The notes under the pieces were generated by a model that worked only from the letters and a program-made list of their open reading frames with translations, did no database searches and had not been told where the DNA came from. From JAQBVV01 sp965249205 (GTDB lineage Bacteria; Acidobacteriota; Vicinamibacteria; Vicinamibacterales; UBA2999): a stretch of 64,000 nucleotides of DNA. The DNA is taken from NCBI GenBank assembly GCA_965249205.1, contig CBDFLL010000006.1, positions 1,488,001 through 1,552,000 of the forward strand, in the 5' to 3' direction. The translations under genes and the position numbers were made by a program. Below are positions 41,191-49,432 of the stretch, piece after piece; within the stretch, counting starts at the first letter, position 1; every line of letters starts with the position of its first letter.

Positions 41191-41198
41191 GAGCCGAC

Positions 41199-42719
41199 AT
41201 GAGCACCATTGGCGAACTCCTGGCCCGGAAGGGCGCGATCGAGGCGAACCGGCACCGCGCCAGCGGGCAGATCTGGGGACAGGCCATCGGGCAACTCGGC
41301 CAGATCCCCGGCCAGGCCCTCGCGCAGTATCAGCAGATCCGGGACGACGGGCAGGCGCAACGCGACCGCGAGCAGCTGCGGGACGTGCGGACCGCGCAGA
41401 TCGGCAACGTCGACGCCAACACGGCGGCGACGCTCAACGCGACGGCCGCCACCCAGCAGGCGATGGACGAGACGGGGCGCGCGCGCCGCGCCCAGATCAA
41501 CGTGGAGGAGGGCCTGCGGAAGGTGTTCACTGGCGGGCAGCGGCCGTCCCTGGAGGTCCTGACAGACATAGCTGGGCCGGAGCGTGCCCAGAAGATCATG
41601 AACGGGTTTGCAACCTTGGACGTGTTGCAGGCGCAGGGCGACGAGGTGCGGCTCGCCAATGACGAGGTGAAGCGGTACTTCTCGGGGAGACTCGCGCAGG
41701 GTGTGATGGCGCTCCCGACGGACCTGCAGGCGGACTCGTGGGCGCTCATCCGGCAGGCCGCCATTGATGCGGGGCTGGGCCATGACGCGTCGATTCCCGA
41801 GGCCCTGTCGCAGCCGTGGTTGGAACAGATCGCGCAATGGGGGGACCCGCCGGCCGCCGCCGCGGACGACCCCTACAGCGACGACGCGTACGGGAAAGCG
41901 TTGGCGCGGTATGCGGAGCTCCTGGGTCGCCCGCTGACCTCGGAAGACGAGCTCGACTTTCGGCGGCAGTTCACCGATGCCGGCGCGTCACAGGCGGCCG
42001 TGCTCGGCCGGCAGCGCGACGACGAGATTGCGGCGGGCATTGCCGAGGCGATCGAGCGAGGCGAGCAACAGCCCACCTTGACCGGCCTGCGGCAGCACAC
42101 CGCCGGGGTGCGGAACGAGCTCGCCGAGCGCGGGTACGACCTGACGGCCGCGACGCAGGACTGGACGGCGATGTCCACGCACCTCCGCACGCTCAATAGC
42201 GCGACACAGGTGCGGCTCCGCCAGGCCACCAGTTTCGCGGCCGAGTCACTCGATCTCGTCGATAGCCTGATCGACAAGTGGGACGCCGGCCAGTTTCCGG
42301 TGCTGAACAAGGCCCGCTTGGCGGCGGCGAAACAGGGCGTGCTCGGCCCCGAAGCCCAAACGATCGCCACGGAGTTGGACGGCCTGTTTACGGATCTGAT
42401 TTCGGAGCTTGCGGTGGTCTATCGCGGGGGGCTGAGTCCCACCGACTCCTCGATTGAGCTGGCGCGCGACAACCTCGAATCCGACTGGAGCGCCCCCGTG
42501 ATGCGGAACATGGTGGGCCTGTTGCGTCGGCAGTTGCGCGTGCGGGTGAACTCGCTGGCGACCACGGGTGTCGCGGGCACGCCGACCAACCTCTACGACC
42601 GGGCGCAGCCGACGATGGACGTGGAGACCGGCGAACGCACGATGCCGCCACCGCCGGCCCCGCCGCGCGTGCGCGAGACGGGCGGGAACGGCCTGTCTGA
42701 TCCGTTGGGGATTCGCTGA
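41199..42719 (+). CDS. Ejection protein in the gp20 position
   Basis: A 506-residue, mostly helical protein beginning STIGELLARKGAIEANRHRASGQIWGQAIGQLGQIPGQAL. This is a glycine-spaced amphipathic start like other ejection proteins, with a Gln-rich coiled coil after it. TAGGAGCC precedes the ATG. It overlaps the next gene by one base. Expected to leave the head with the DNA and form part of a trans-envelope channel; inferred from order and composition. Confidence 0.62.
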   Translation: MSTIGELLARKGAIEANRHRASGQIWGQAIGQLGQIPGQALAQYQQIRDDGQAQRDREQLRDVRTAQIGNVDANTAATLNATAATQQAMDETGRARRAQINVEEGLRKVFTGGQRPSLEVLTDIAGPERAQKIMNGFATLDVLQAQGDEVRLANDEVKRYFSGRLAQGVMALPTDLQADSWALIRQAAIDAGLGHDASIPEALSQPWLEQIAQWGDPPAAAADDPYSDDAYGKALARYAELLGRPLTSEDELDFRRQFTDAGASQAAVLGRQRDDEIAAGIAEAIERGEQQPTLTGLRQHTAGVRNELAERGYDLTAATQDWTAMSTHLRTLNSATQVRLRQATSFAAESLDLVDSLIDKWDAGQFPVLNKARLAAAKQGVLGPEAQTIATELDGLFTDLISELAVVYRGGLSPTDSSIELARDNLESDWSAPVMRNMVGLLRRQLRVRVNSLATTGVAGTPTNLYDRAQPTMDVETGERTMPPPPAPPRVRETGGNGLSDPLGIR

Positions 42720-44182
42720 TGGCGCAGCAGACCCTCGCGCAACGCGTGCGATCACGGCATCCCGGCGCGTATGACGACTTGAGTGATCAGGCGCTCGAGC
42801 AGGCGGTGATCGCGAAGTATCCCGGCACCTACGACGATCTGCCGCGGACGACTGGAGCTGGACTGCGCCCGGAGTGGCTGATGTCGCCTTCGCAGCCCCG
42901 CGCCTCGGTGGGTGAGACGGCAAGGGACGTCGTCGGCGGGTTGCGATCCACTGTGGCGCGCACGGTCTTTGGCGGCGGCGATCTCGTCAGGCAAGGGCTT
43001 GGAATGGAGCGCGTGATCGACCGGCCAGAAGTGCAGGCTTGGATGACGGCGCCGGACAGTACGGCTGGGCGCGTCGCTTCAGCCGTTGGTGACGTCGCGC
43101 AGTTTTTCTTGCCGACTGGTGCTGTTGGGAAGGTTAGGCAAGGCGCGGAGATCGTGAAGGCTGGTGCTTTGACGCTGGCACAGACTGGCGATCCGGCGAC
43201 AGCCGGCGTGTCGGCCGGCATTACCGCGGTCGTTCCTGGTGTTGGGGCGGCACGAACATTCTCGCGAAATCTTCAGGCGAGTGCCGAGAAGAGTATGACG
43301 CAGGCGCTCGGGGCCACCACGCGCCCACTCAAAGCTCAGGCTGCCACGCTGGCCCCTCAAATGTTGGCGCGTGGCACGCGCGGGACACGTCGCACGATGC
43401 TGGATCAAGCAGAGAAGGCGGTGTCAACGCTCGGCGACGAACTCAACGCCGCCTATGACGCTGCGGCGGCTTCTGGCGAAGCCGTGTCTGGTGCCACGGT
43501 GCGACGCACGGTCACGCGGGCGGCCGAGACGTTTCGGGTGCCCAACGCGGCGGGGTCTCGTGTGGTGATCCCAGGCGCCGAACCCATCGTGCAACGTCTG
43601 CAGGCATTAGACGAGTTTATCGGCACCCTCGGAGACGACATCCCGGTCAATCACGCGGCGCACCTCAAGCGCACATGGGACGACATCGCCTCATCGGCTG
43701 GGCTGTTTGGGTCCGACTTGGCCAGCGCGACAGATAAGGCCGCGGCCCGTGCGTTCAAGGCGGCGTCTGACAGTTTCCGGACGTTGCTCAACACCAATCC
43801 GACCTTGGCTGCCCTGAATAAAGAGTTGAGTTTTCAGATCGGACTCAAGAAGGTGCTCAAGGCCACCGTGAGTAGGACGCAATCGCAGTCGAGTGGTCTG
43901 GTGGCGGCTGGGTTCGGGGCCGCTGGCATGGCGGCTGGGGTCGCGAGTGGGGACAGCCTCTTGGATCGTCTGGAGAAGGGGGCGCTGGGTGGGTTGGCCG
44001 CGAAGCACCTGGTCAAGATCGTGCAGTCGCCGCATTTCCGCACGTCCGTCTCGGCCCCACTGAAAAAGCAACTGGCAGACGCGTTGGCGTCTGGACGCAC
44101 GGGAAATCTTATGGCGGCTTTGTCTCGGATCTCGGCGGCGATGCCGGGGCAGCTATCCAGTGCCATAGGAGCCACGCGATGA
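42719..44182 (+). CDS. Ejection protein in the gp16 position
   Basis: A 487-residue protein. Two N-terminal repeats (SRHPGAYDDLSDQALEQAV and AKYPGTYDDL) are common at the start of phage internal or tape-like proteins. The remainder alternates Ala/Gly-rich hydrophobic helices (GFGAAGMAAGVASG) and amphipathic ones, suiting a membrane-active ejection protein. The final 25 codons have a diverged second copy at 44741-44880. The last 74 bp overlap a minus-strand membrane gene. Confidence 0.65.
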   Translation: MAQQTLAQRVRSRHPGAYDDLSDQALEQAVIAKYPGTYDDLPRTTGAGLRPEWLMSPSQPRASVGETARDVVGGLRSTVARTVFGGGDLVRQGLGMERVIDRPEVQAWMTAPDSTAGRVASAVGDVAQFFLPTGAVGKVRQGAEIVKAGALTLAQTGDPATAGVSAGITAVVPGVGAARTFSRNLQASAEKSMTQALGATTRPLKAQAATLAPQMLARGTRGTRRTMLDQAEKAVSTLGDELNAAYDAAAASGEAVSGATVRRTVTRAAETFRVPNAAGSRVVIPGAEPIVQRLQALDEFIGTLGDDIPVNHAAHLKRTWDDIASSAGLFGSDLASATDKAAARAFKAASDSFRTLLNTNPTLAALNKELSFQIGLKKVLKATVSRTQSQSSGLVAAGFGAAGMAAGVASGDSLLDRLEKGALGGLAAKHLVKIVQSPHFRTSVSAPLKKQLADALASGRTGNLMAALSRISAAMPGQLSSAIGATR

Positions 44183-44381
44183 GCATCGCCTGGATGAGTC
44201 CCAATGAGGGGTGCCGCTCGTACCAAAGCGTTACCCAAATCGGCGTGATGAACGCGAAGGCGATTCCGATGATCCAGAGCCAGATGCGATCAAGCCAGGG
44301 CGGCAGGGCTACGAGACGAAAGATGACGAACCTTAGCAGAACTGCAATGGACAACGGGAGTCCTATGGCTACCTCAAAGCT
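44109..44381 (-). CDS. Small three-helix membrane protein, immI-like locus
   Basis: About 90 residues from the GTG at 44381 (a TTG at 44426 is possible). Three hydrophobic segments are visible: IGLPLSIAVLLRFVIFRLVA, IWLWIIGIAFAFITPIWV and LIQAMLIAWLLWHWIA, with charged loops. It is read against the late genes and ends inside the ejection-protein gene. In P22 the same interval carries immI with the opposite-strand membrane gene sieA (superinfection exclusion), so a similar role is suggested. Confidence 0.6.
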   Translation of the reverse strand, partial: SFEVAIGLPLSIAVLLRFVIFRLVALPPWLDRIWLWIIGIAFAFITPIWVTLWYERHPSLGLIQAMLIAWLLWHWIAAPASPPRSETKPP

Positions 44382-44429
44382 CACAGTCGAAAGTGTACCA
44401 CCAGCGGTCTCCGGCGAGGACGGCAATCA

Positions 44430-44675
44430 ATGAGCGCCACACTGGCTCCTCTGACGCGCCGGCAGGCGGTGGATGGGAACGGCAAGCCGATCCCCTCGGC
44501 CCGTCTCTTTTACTACGACGCCGGCACCAGCACGAAAAAGGACACCTTTACCACCAACGCCCTGGCGGTCGCCAACGCCAATATTGTGTTGTCTGGGTTT
44601 ATAGAGCGGGAGTCAGGGGCGTCGAATCCACCACAAAACGAGCGCCCCGTACAAGACGTACTGCCAGCCAGGTGA
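44430..44675 (+). pseudogene. Truncated tail-fibre N-terminus
   Basis: Codons 1-56 (to about 44598) match the start of the fibre gene at 45629: GKPIPSARLFYYDAGTSTKKDTF versus the equivalent SGARLYAYAAGTSTPKNTY. Homology stops abruptly at NIVLSG, and the rest of the frame is unrelated and antisense to a membrane gene. It is a broken duplicate of the fibre start. Confidence 0.72.
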
Positions 44676-44729
44676 AATGAAGGCATCAACGATAGGCCCA
44701 AGTGTGAGGTCGTAGATGAAAGCAAACAT
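44613..44729 (-). CDS. Small membrane protein fragment or gene
   Basis: From the ATG at 44729, 38 residues: FAFIYDLTLGPIVDAFISPGW, then a membrane helix YVLYGALVLWWI. In-frame hydrophobic codons continue upstream (SFFILVGLAVFVG) without a usual start codon, so this may be the end of a two-helix protein whose start was lost. It lies between the other two minus-strand membrane genes. Confidence 0.4.
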   Translation of the reverse strand: MFAFIYDLTLGPIVDAFISPGWQYVLYGALVLWWIRRP

Positions 44730-44740
44730 GCCAACGAATA

Positions 44741-44880
44741 CAGCTAGCCCGACAAGGATGAAGAACGACCTCGCCGACGCGATCGCGAGCGGGAATATCG
44801 AGCGGATTACGGGGCAGGTGTCTCGGCTGTCGGCCGCGCTCGGATCGCGTTTACCACTGCCAGCAGAAGCGCGGCCGTGA
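44741..44880 (+). pseudogene. Scar: second copy of the ejection-protein 3' end
   Basis: The frame reads KNDLADAIASGNIERITGQVSRLSAAL, matching the end of the gene at 42719 (KKQLADALASGRTGNLMAALSRISAAM) with many substitutions. There is no start and no upstream homology. It is thus the 3' end of a related but different ejection-protein gene, and the minus-strand gene at 44807 overlaps it at the homologous point. Confidence 0.72.
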
Positions 44881-45064
44881 TGATGCCATATTCAACTGGT
44901 CGCGTGTCGAGGGCCTGCTCAAGCGCATCAGCGAAGGATTGCAGCCACGCTGGCGCGAATTGGTTCTGCGCCCAAACCCCGAACAGGGAGATGGTGAGCA
45001 CGATCGTGAGCCACCACTTGACGAACAGATACCCCCAGAACAGCGGACGCGCACGGCGCGCCAT
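44807..45064 (-). CDS. Small two-helix membrane protein, immI-like locus
   Basis: 85 residues from ATG 45064 (a GTG at 45094 would add ten). Helix 1 is PLFWGYLFVKWWLTIVLTISL, helix 2 YGIITAALLLAVVNAI, with a basic N-terminus. Its stop lies inside the ejection-gene scar at the point homologous to the stop of the 44109 gene inside the intact ejection gene. The two genes are therefore positional equivalents although diverged. Superinfection exclusion or a holin-like role are both possible. Confidence 0.55.
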   Translation of the reverse strand: MARRARPLFWGYLFVKWWLTIVLTISLFGVWAQNQFAPAWLQSFADALEQALDTRPVEYGIITAALLLAVVNAIRARPTAETPAP

Positions 45065-45094
45065 GCGGGCATCGAGACGAGCGAGCCAGGCCAC

Positions 45095-45217
45095 ATGTCG
45101 CAGCGTATCACCGTCTGCCCTGGTTGTCAGGGCACGTCGGCTTCCCCAGATGGAGCGTTGGTAGATGGGATCAGCCAGAGATCGGCACCGGACGTCTTCC
45201 GCTGGGTCGGCGCCTGA
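45095..45217 (+). CDS. 40-residue Cys-motif peptide
   Basis: A short frame beginning SQRITVCPGCQG, with one CxxC knuckle, divergent from the membrane gene at 44807 and overlapping the next gene by 53 bp. Translation is uncertain. Confidence 0.3.
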   Translation: MSQRITVCPGCQGTSASPDGALVDGISQRSAPDVFRWVGA

Positions 45218-45629
45218 CGGGAGCAATCGCCAGGGAGCGCGGCCACCAGATTTCGACTGGGTGATGGCGCGCCACGCGTGTTCGCTCGGCGCCTGGCTGG
45301 AACGACTGTATGCCGGCGCGCGGCGGAACGTCGAGACGCGCATGGCGCTTCGTCACGAACTCCGTGACACCGGCCCGATCGAATGCACGGACGTGCCGGG
45401 GGGCTTTGCGGTCTCTCGCTGGCTCAGCGAGACCGATACCCATGTCGTCGTCCGCGTCCGGATCGATGGCCAGTGCCTCCGCGTGGAGGGCTCTGGGATC
45501 GACGTGCAGTTTGCGGGCACGCTCACGCTCACGGATGCGGGGACGTGTCGGCTCTTGGTGGACGGTGAGGCGTTGGACGAATGGCACGTATTACGACGGG
45601 CGTTCGAGCGCCTGTTCTTTGATCTGTAA
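45165..45629 (+). CDS. Unknown late protein before the fibre gene
   Basis: A 154-residue frame; the ATG at 45267 (starting ARHACSLGAWLERLYAG) is an alternative start. The C-terminal half is beta-rich (HVVVRVRIDGQCLRVEGSGIDVQFAGTLTLTDAG). The stop overlaps the fibre start (TAATGG), implying co-translation. No family recognised; a fibre chaperone or baseplate-like role is conceivable. Confidence 0.55.
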   Translation: MGSARDRHRTSSAGSAPDGSNRQGARPPDFDWVMARHACSLGAWLERLYAGARRNVETRMALRHELRDTGPIECTDVPGGFAVSRWLSETDTHVVVRVRIDGQCLRVEGSGIDVQFAGTLTLTDAGTCRLLVDGEALDEWHVLRRAFERLFFDL

Positions 45630-46552
45630 TGGCGGTCGCCCCGCTCCTGCCACAGTTGTTCGGCCGCGCGACGGACGCCAATAGCGAGACGCTGTCCGGG
45701 GCGCGGTTGTACGCGTACGCGGCCGGGACGTCCACGCCGAAGAACACGTATCGCGACGCGGCGCTGGCCACGCCACACGCCCATCCCGTGGTGGCCGACA
45801 GTGGCGGGTCTTTCGCGGACATCTTTCTCGCCACGGGGGCGTACCGGTTGGTCCTGACCGACAGCGCAGGCGTCACGATCGGGACGCGGGACAGCTACAC
45901 CGCTACGCCGGTGGGGCCGACGTCGCTGTTCAAGACGGGCACCTACGCCGTCACGACAAGTGACGGCAGCGACGTGCTGATTGCCGCCGATGCGTCGGGC
46001 GGGGCGTTCACGATCACGCTGTACACGGCGGCCGGGAATGCGGGCCGCCGTGTCTGTATCAAGAAAACCGATCGCTCCGCGCATGCCGTGATAATCGACG
46101 GATCGAGCGAGGACACGATCGATGGGGCGCGCACCGTCACCCTCTCCCAGCCCTATGACGTGGTGTGGATGGAATCGGACGGGACGAGGTGGCACGCGAT
46201 CGTGCCCGCGAACGACACGACCGACGAAACCCACAGCGCGCCGTCGATCAGCGCCGGCACGCTGACGCTGGATCTCGACGTGTCGCGGGTGTTCCGGGTC
46301 TCGCTGGATGCCGACATCACGACGCTCACGCTGGCGCACGTGCCGGACGCGACCCGGCGGGCCATCATCGAGGTGCAGCTGACCGGCGACGGCACGGCGC
46401 GGACGTTCGTCTGGTTGACGGGCACCGTCCGGTGGCCGGGCGGGGTGGCGCCGACGCTCACGAGCACGGCTGGGCAGCGGGATTGGTTTGTTCTCTGGAC
46501 CGACGATGGCGGGACGACCTGGTTCGGTTCCGTCGTGGGGCAGGACTACTGA
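45629..46552 (+). CDS. Tail fibre/appendage protein
   Basis: A 307-residue protein. The N-terminal domain (LPQLFGRATDANSETLSGARLYAYAAGTSTPKNTY) and HPVVADSGGSFADIFLATGAYRLVLTDSAG are typical of the virion-attachment part of phage tail fibres and tailspikes. A beta-structured C-terminal half (TLTLDLDVSRVFRVSLDADITTL) suggests a fibre shaft or head. It lies where P22 has tailspike gene 9 but is too short for a P22-type spike. Confidence 0.78.
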   Translation: MAVAPLLPQLFGRATDANSETLSGARLYAYAAGTSTPKNTYRDAALATPHAHPVVADSGGSFADIFLATGAYRLVLTDSAGVTIGTRDSYTATPVGPTSLFKTGTYAVTTSDGSDVLIAADASGGAFTITLYTAAGNAGRRVCIKKTDRSAHAVIIDGSSEDTIDGARTVTLSQPYDVVWMESDGTRWHAIVPANDTTDETHSAPSISAGTLTLDLDVSRVFRVSLDADITTLTLAHVPDATRRAIIEVQLTGDGTARTFVWLTGTVRWPGGVAPTLTSTAGQRDWFVLWTDDGGTTWFGSVVGQDY

Positions 46553-47472
46553 TGGGGCGGTTCCTGCGCGGGCACGCGCCGGCGCAGCCGACCATCGTCA
46601 CCTACAGTGGCGCGGCCAGTGGCACCCATGACTTACAGGCCGGGCCGCTTGCGCTGACCACGCCCGGCACCTACATCCTGACGTTCGGCCGCGGCGGGTG
46701 CCGGGTCCTGGTGAAGGGCGTGGCCGGGGGCGGGGTAGGTGGGAGGGGTGCATCAGGATACGGCGGTGGCGGCGGCGGCGGCGGCGGCGCGGCGAATCTG
46801 GCCGGCGTCGAGGTCCCAGTGGTCGCCGGGGAGTTCACGGCGCGGGTCGGTGCCCGCGGGGATGACACCGCCGATCAGATGACCTGGTGCAAGAACCCGA
46901 CCAGCGCGTTCATTATGCAGCTGGACGGCGGGGGCACTGGCAGAAGGGCCCCTGATGACTCAGGAGGAGAGAGTAGTCAACGCGGGGCCGGTGGGGCCAG
47001 CGGCGCACCGCTGGTGGGCGGTGGGGTCAGCGGCGCATCTGGTGGAAACGGCGGCACGCGTGGCAGCGGTGGAGGCAACGGCGGGGCGGCGGGCGTCTGG
47101 CCCGGCGGCGGCGGCGGGGGGGGTGGCGCCGCCTCGGGCGGGGGTGGCTCCGGCGCGGGCGGGGGCCGTGGCTCCAACGTAACCGGGGGACAGGCGAGCG
47201 GTGGGGACGCCGGCGGCGGCGGGAATAGCGGCCATCCGCCGACACCCGACACCACCAACTCGGCGGATCCGGGCGGAGGGCAATCCATCAGTACTGTCGG
47301 CGGCAGCGGCGGCGCGGGCGGTGGGATCGCACCCGCGCAGCTGGGCATCGCCGGCACGGACTACTACGGCGGCGGCGGCGGCGGGGGCGGCGGCGCCGAA
47401 TCTGGTGGTGGGAGCGGCGGCGGTATCGGCGGGATTGGGGTGCTGGTCATCGCGTTGGTGCCAGGGACCTAG
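46552..47472 (+). CDS. Glycine-rich adhesin-like tail protein
   Basis: A 306-residue protein, about half glycine. An N-terminal beta domain (YSGAASGTHDLQAGPLALTTPGTYILTFGRGGCRVLVKGV) and a conserved AGEFTARVGARGDD segment frame long Gly-Gly-X runs. Such runs can fold as polyglycine-II bundles, as in receptor-binding adhesins of T-even-like phages. The ATG overlaps the fibre stop. Probably a receptor-binding tip. Confidence 0.72.
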   Translation: MGRFLRGHAPAQPTIVTYSGAASGTHDLQAGPLALTTPGTYILTFGRGGCRVLVKGVAGGGVGGRGASGYGGGGGGGGGAANLAGVEVPVVAGEFTARVGARGDDTADQMTWCKNPTSAFIMQLDGGGTGRRAPDDSGGESSQRGAGGASGAPLVGGGVSGASGGNGGTRGSGGGNGGAAGVWPGGGGGGGGAASGGGGSGAGGGRGSNVTGGQASGGDAGGGGNSGHPPTPDTTNSADPGGGQSISTVGGSGGAGGGIAPAQLGIAGTDYYGGGGGGGGGAESGGGSGGGIGGIGVLVIALVPGT

Positions 47473-47482
47473 GGGGCGGCCC

Positions 47483-47809
47483 GTGTTCGAGTACACCACG
47501 GTGAACGTGCTCACGCTCCTGTCGATCGTCTTCGCGGTCGGGATGATGCTCGTCAGCGTCACGCGGTTCGTGACTCACATCGTGCAGACCTTGGCGCAGC
47601 TCTCGGCCACGCTCTCGACGGTGACATCGACCTTGGCCGAGCTGCATCAGCACATGGTGGCGGCGTCGGCCAAAAACGAGCAGGCCTTTCAGAAAGTTCT
47701 GCTGCGATTGGAATTGCTCGTCGGACTGGAACGCGCGGTGTCCGGTCAAATTCTCGCTGGAGGACCTGCTGCGATGGGCACGCGTGGAGCAGGGGGGATA
47801 ACGCCGTGA
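47483..47809 (+). CDS. Small membrane protein, possible holin
   Basis: 108 residues from the GTG at 47483. One N-terminal membrane helix (VLTLLSIVFAVGMMLVSVT) is followed by an amphipathic coiled coil (TLAQLSATLSTVTSTLAELHQH). Its position directly before the endolysin group suggests a holin or lysis accessory. It overlaps the next membrane gene by 4 bp. Confidence 0.55.
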   Translation: MFEYTTVNVLTLLSIVFAVGMMLVSVTRFVTHIVQTLAQLSATLSTVTSTLAELHQHMVAASAKNEQAFQKVLLRLELLVGLERAVSGQILAGGPAAMGTRGAGGITP

Positions 47810-48084
47810 CGTTGACCCTCGAACTCTGGCAGGCCGGCGCGCTCTTCGGGGCGTACGGGGGCGCGATCATTTGGCTGATGCGGCTGCAAAACCGGACGGC
47901 GTCGACCGCGACGGATCTGAAGAAACATGAGGAGGGGTGCGCGGCCCGCTACGCAGAAATGGCCACGCAGCGAACGGAGGACAGGGACCTTGCCGAGGGT
48001 CACCGCCGTGAAGACCGCGAATGGATGAAGGCGATCTCGAAGAAGCTGGACCGGCTCATGGAGCGCGAGTCTGGTGGTGGTTGA
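47806..48084 (+). CDS. Small membrane/coiled-coil lysis-region protein
   Basis: 92 residues from a GTG. A membrane helix (LWQAGALFGAYGGAIIWLM) leads into a charged coiled coil (KKHEEGCAARYAEMATQRTEDRDLAEGHRR). The layout matches small holin-partner or i-spanin-like proteins beside endolysins. No catalytic motif. Confidence 0.55.
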   Translation: MTLTLELWQAGALFGAYGGAIIWLMRLQNRTASTATDLKKHEEGCAARYAEMATQRTEDRDLAEGHRREDREWMKAISKKLDRLMERESGGG

Positions 48085-48102
48085 AGAGAGAGGAGGGAAC
48101 GA

Positions 48103-48561
48103 ATGACGATCTTTGAGCAGGCGCAACGGTTCGTGGGCGAGGTCCAGGAGCTTCGCGGCGCTGAGCATGCCCCGTTTATTCAATGGTGCTTCGAGTGCTG
48201 TGGTTATGGCCCTGATACGCCGGACGAAACCCCCTGGTGTAGCGCCTTCGTGAATCGGATCGCGTGGCTCCTCCGCCTCCCGCGCTCGAAGTCGGCCGCG
48301 GCCCGGTCCTGGCTCACGGTCGGGCGTCCAGTCGCCCTCGCCGAGGCGCGTGCAGAAAATGACGTGGTGATTCTGATGCGTGGCGGCGGCAATCAACCGG
48401 GTCCGGAGGTGACGTCTGGCGCGCCAGGTCATGTCGGGGTCTTTGCTGGCTATGACGCGACGGCGGGGAAGGTGTCAGTGTTGGCCGGAAACCAGGCGAA
48501 TGCCGTCACGATCGCCGACTTCGACGCCGACCGTGTGCTTGGAGTGCGGAGGCTGGCGTGA
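48103..48561 (+). CDS. CHAP/TIGR02594-type endolysin
   Basis: A 152-residue peptidoglycan hydrolase. The TIGR02594/CHAP pattern is visible: DETPWCSAFVNRIAWLL with the catalytic Cys near residue 46, GHVGVFAGYD with the catalytic His near residue 110, and VLAGNQANAV with the third residue. There is no signal peptide, so export needs a holin. GAGAGAGGAGGG precedes the ATG. Confidence 0.85.
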   Translation: MTIFEQAQRFVGEVQELRGAEHAPFIQWCFECCGYGPDTPDETPWCSAFVNRIAWLLRLPRSKSAAARSWLTVGRPVALAEARAENDVVILMRGGGNQPGPEVTSGAPGHVGVFAGYDATAGKVSVLAGNQANAVTIADFDADRVLGVRRLA

Positions 48562-49157
48562 CGAAGTACGTGCCGGTGGCCGGCACGAATGCCGGCATGC
48601 AAGAGCACGCGTGGAATCGCGAGGGCTCGCTGTTTGCACTGTTCATGCGAGATCACGGCTTCGAGTGGTGCGGCGCAGCGTTCGGGTTCTGGAGCACGGC
48701 CTTGGCGGGCACCTTCTTTACCGGGAGCGGGCATCTGGCCTGGCAGTTCGGCGCGAAGCAGCTGCAGGCCCACGTCAATGCTCTTGACCACGAGGACCGC
48801 AACATCTGGGCGCACTCATGGGGCGGGGCGGTCGTGGCGTATCTCCTGGCGGACCCAAAGACCGAGCGGGTGCGGTCGGTCGTGACGATCGACACGCCGC
48901 TACAGCGCAGGCTCGACCCGGTGTGGTACGCCGGGAAGCACAACCGCGACTATCACGAGCATCTGTTCTCCAAAGGGTGGGGGTCACGGATTCGGTTCAT
49001 CGCGCAACGCGGCCGCCCGATGCGCGCGATGCCGTGGGCGGACCGGAACACGAACATCACGGGCGGGCATTCAGGCATGCTCAACCGACAAGCGTTCATG
49101 CCGCAGGCGGCGCCGGTTGGTCATCGCGTCAGGACGCTCGATCGGAAGGCCGCGTGA
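48558..49157 (+). CDS. Alpha/beta-hydrolase (LysB-like esterase)
   Basis: A 199-residue protein from a GTG overlapping the endolysin stop. IWAHSWGGAVVAYLL near residue 80 is the nucleophile elbow, VVTIDTPLQRR gives an acid-bearing strand, and NTNITGGHSGMLNRQ supplies a C-terminal His. The fold is that of lipases/esterases. Next to the endolysin it recalls LysB of mycobacteriophages, which cuts outer-envelope lipids. The substrate in this host is unknown. Confidence 0.72.
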   Translation: MTKYVPVAGTNAGMQEHAWNREGSLFALFMRDHGFEWCGAAFGFWSTALAGTFFTGSGHLAWQFGAKQLQAHVNALDHEDRNIWAHSWGGAVVAYLLADPKTERVRSVVTIDTPLQRRLDPVWYAGKHNRDYHEHLFSKGWGSRIRFIAQRGRPMRAMPWADRNTNITGGHSGMLNRQAFMPQAAPVGHRVRTLDRKAA

Positions 49158-49432
49158 AAGGCGTCGCGTTCACCGAGCCGCCGCCACATCTAATGGCCGA
49201 CGCCACGAAGGTTATCGAGGCCGAGAGGGTGAGTCGCTGGGCGACGGGGGACGGGAGCGGGAGCGGCGACGGTGTGTTGCGACAGCCCAATGCTCCCCCA
49301 ACAAGGCGTATGCTACTGCTCATGCGTAGCGGCTGGCTGCTACTGACCTGTGTGGCCCCCATGCTCCAATCGTTGGTGCACAGCGCTCTTGCGGCCGTCT
49401 CTCTCCGGCGCTGGCCGTCGGCCTCGTGGTGA
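49154..49432 (+). CDS. Uncertain small lysis-region protein
   Basis: 92 codons from a GTG overlapping the esterase stop. The only feature is a hydrophobic segment (LLLMRSGWLLLTCVAPMLQSLVHSALAAV) near residues 54-80. Composition and position would suit an outer lysis component, but no motif confirms it. The region 49433-49565 after it holds nothing recognisable. Confidence 0.3.
   Translation: MKGVAFTEPPPHLMADATKVIEAERVSRWATGDGSGSGDGVLRQPNAPPTRRMLLLMRSGWLLLTCVAPMLQSLVHSALAAVSLRRWPSASW

Noticed and set aside
44179..44433. 84-codon plus-strand frame after the ejection gene
   Set aside because: Complement of the three-helix membrane gene; the minus reading has clean hydrophobic helices and loops, the plus reading has none.
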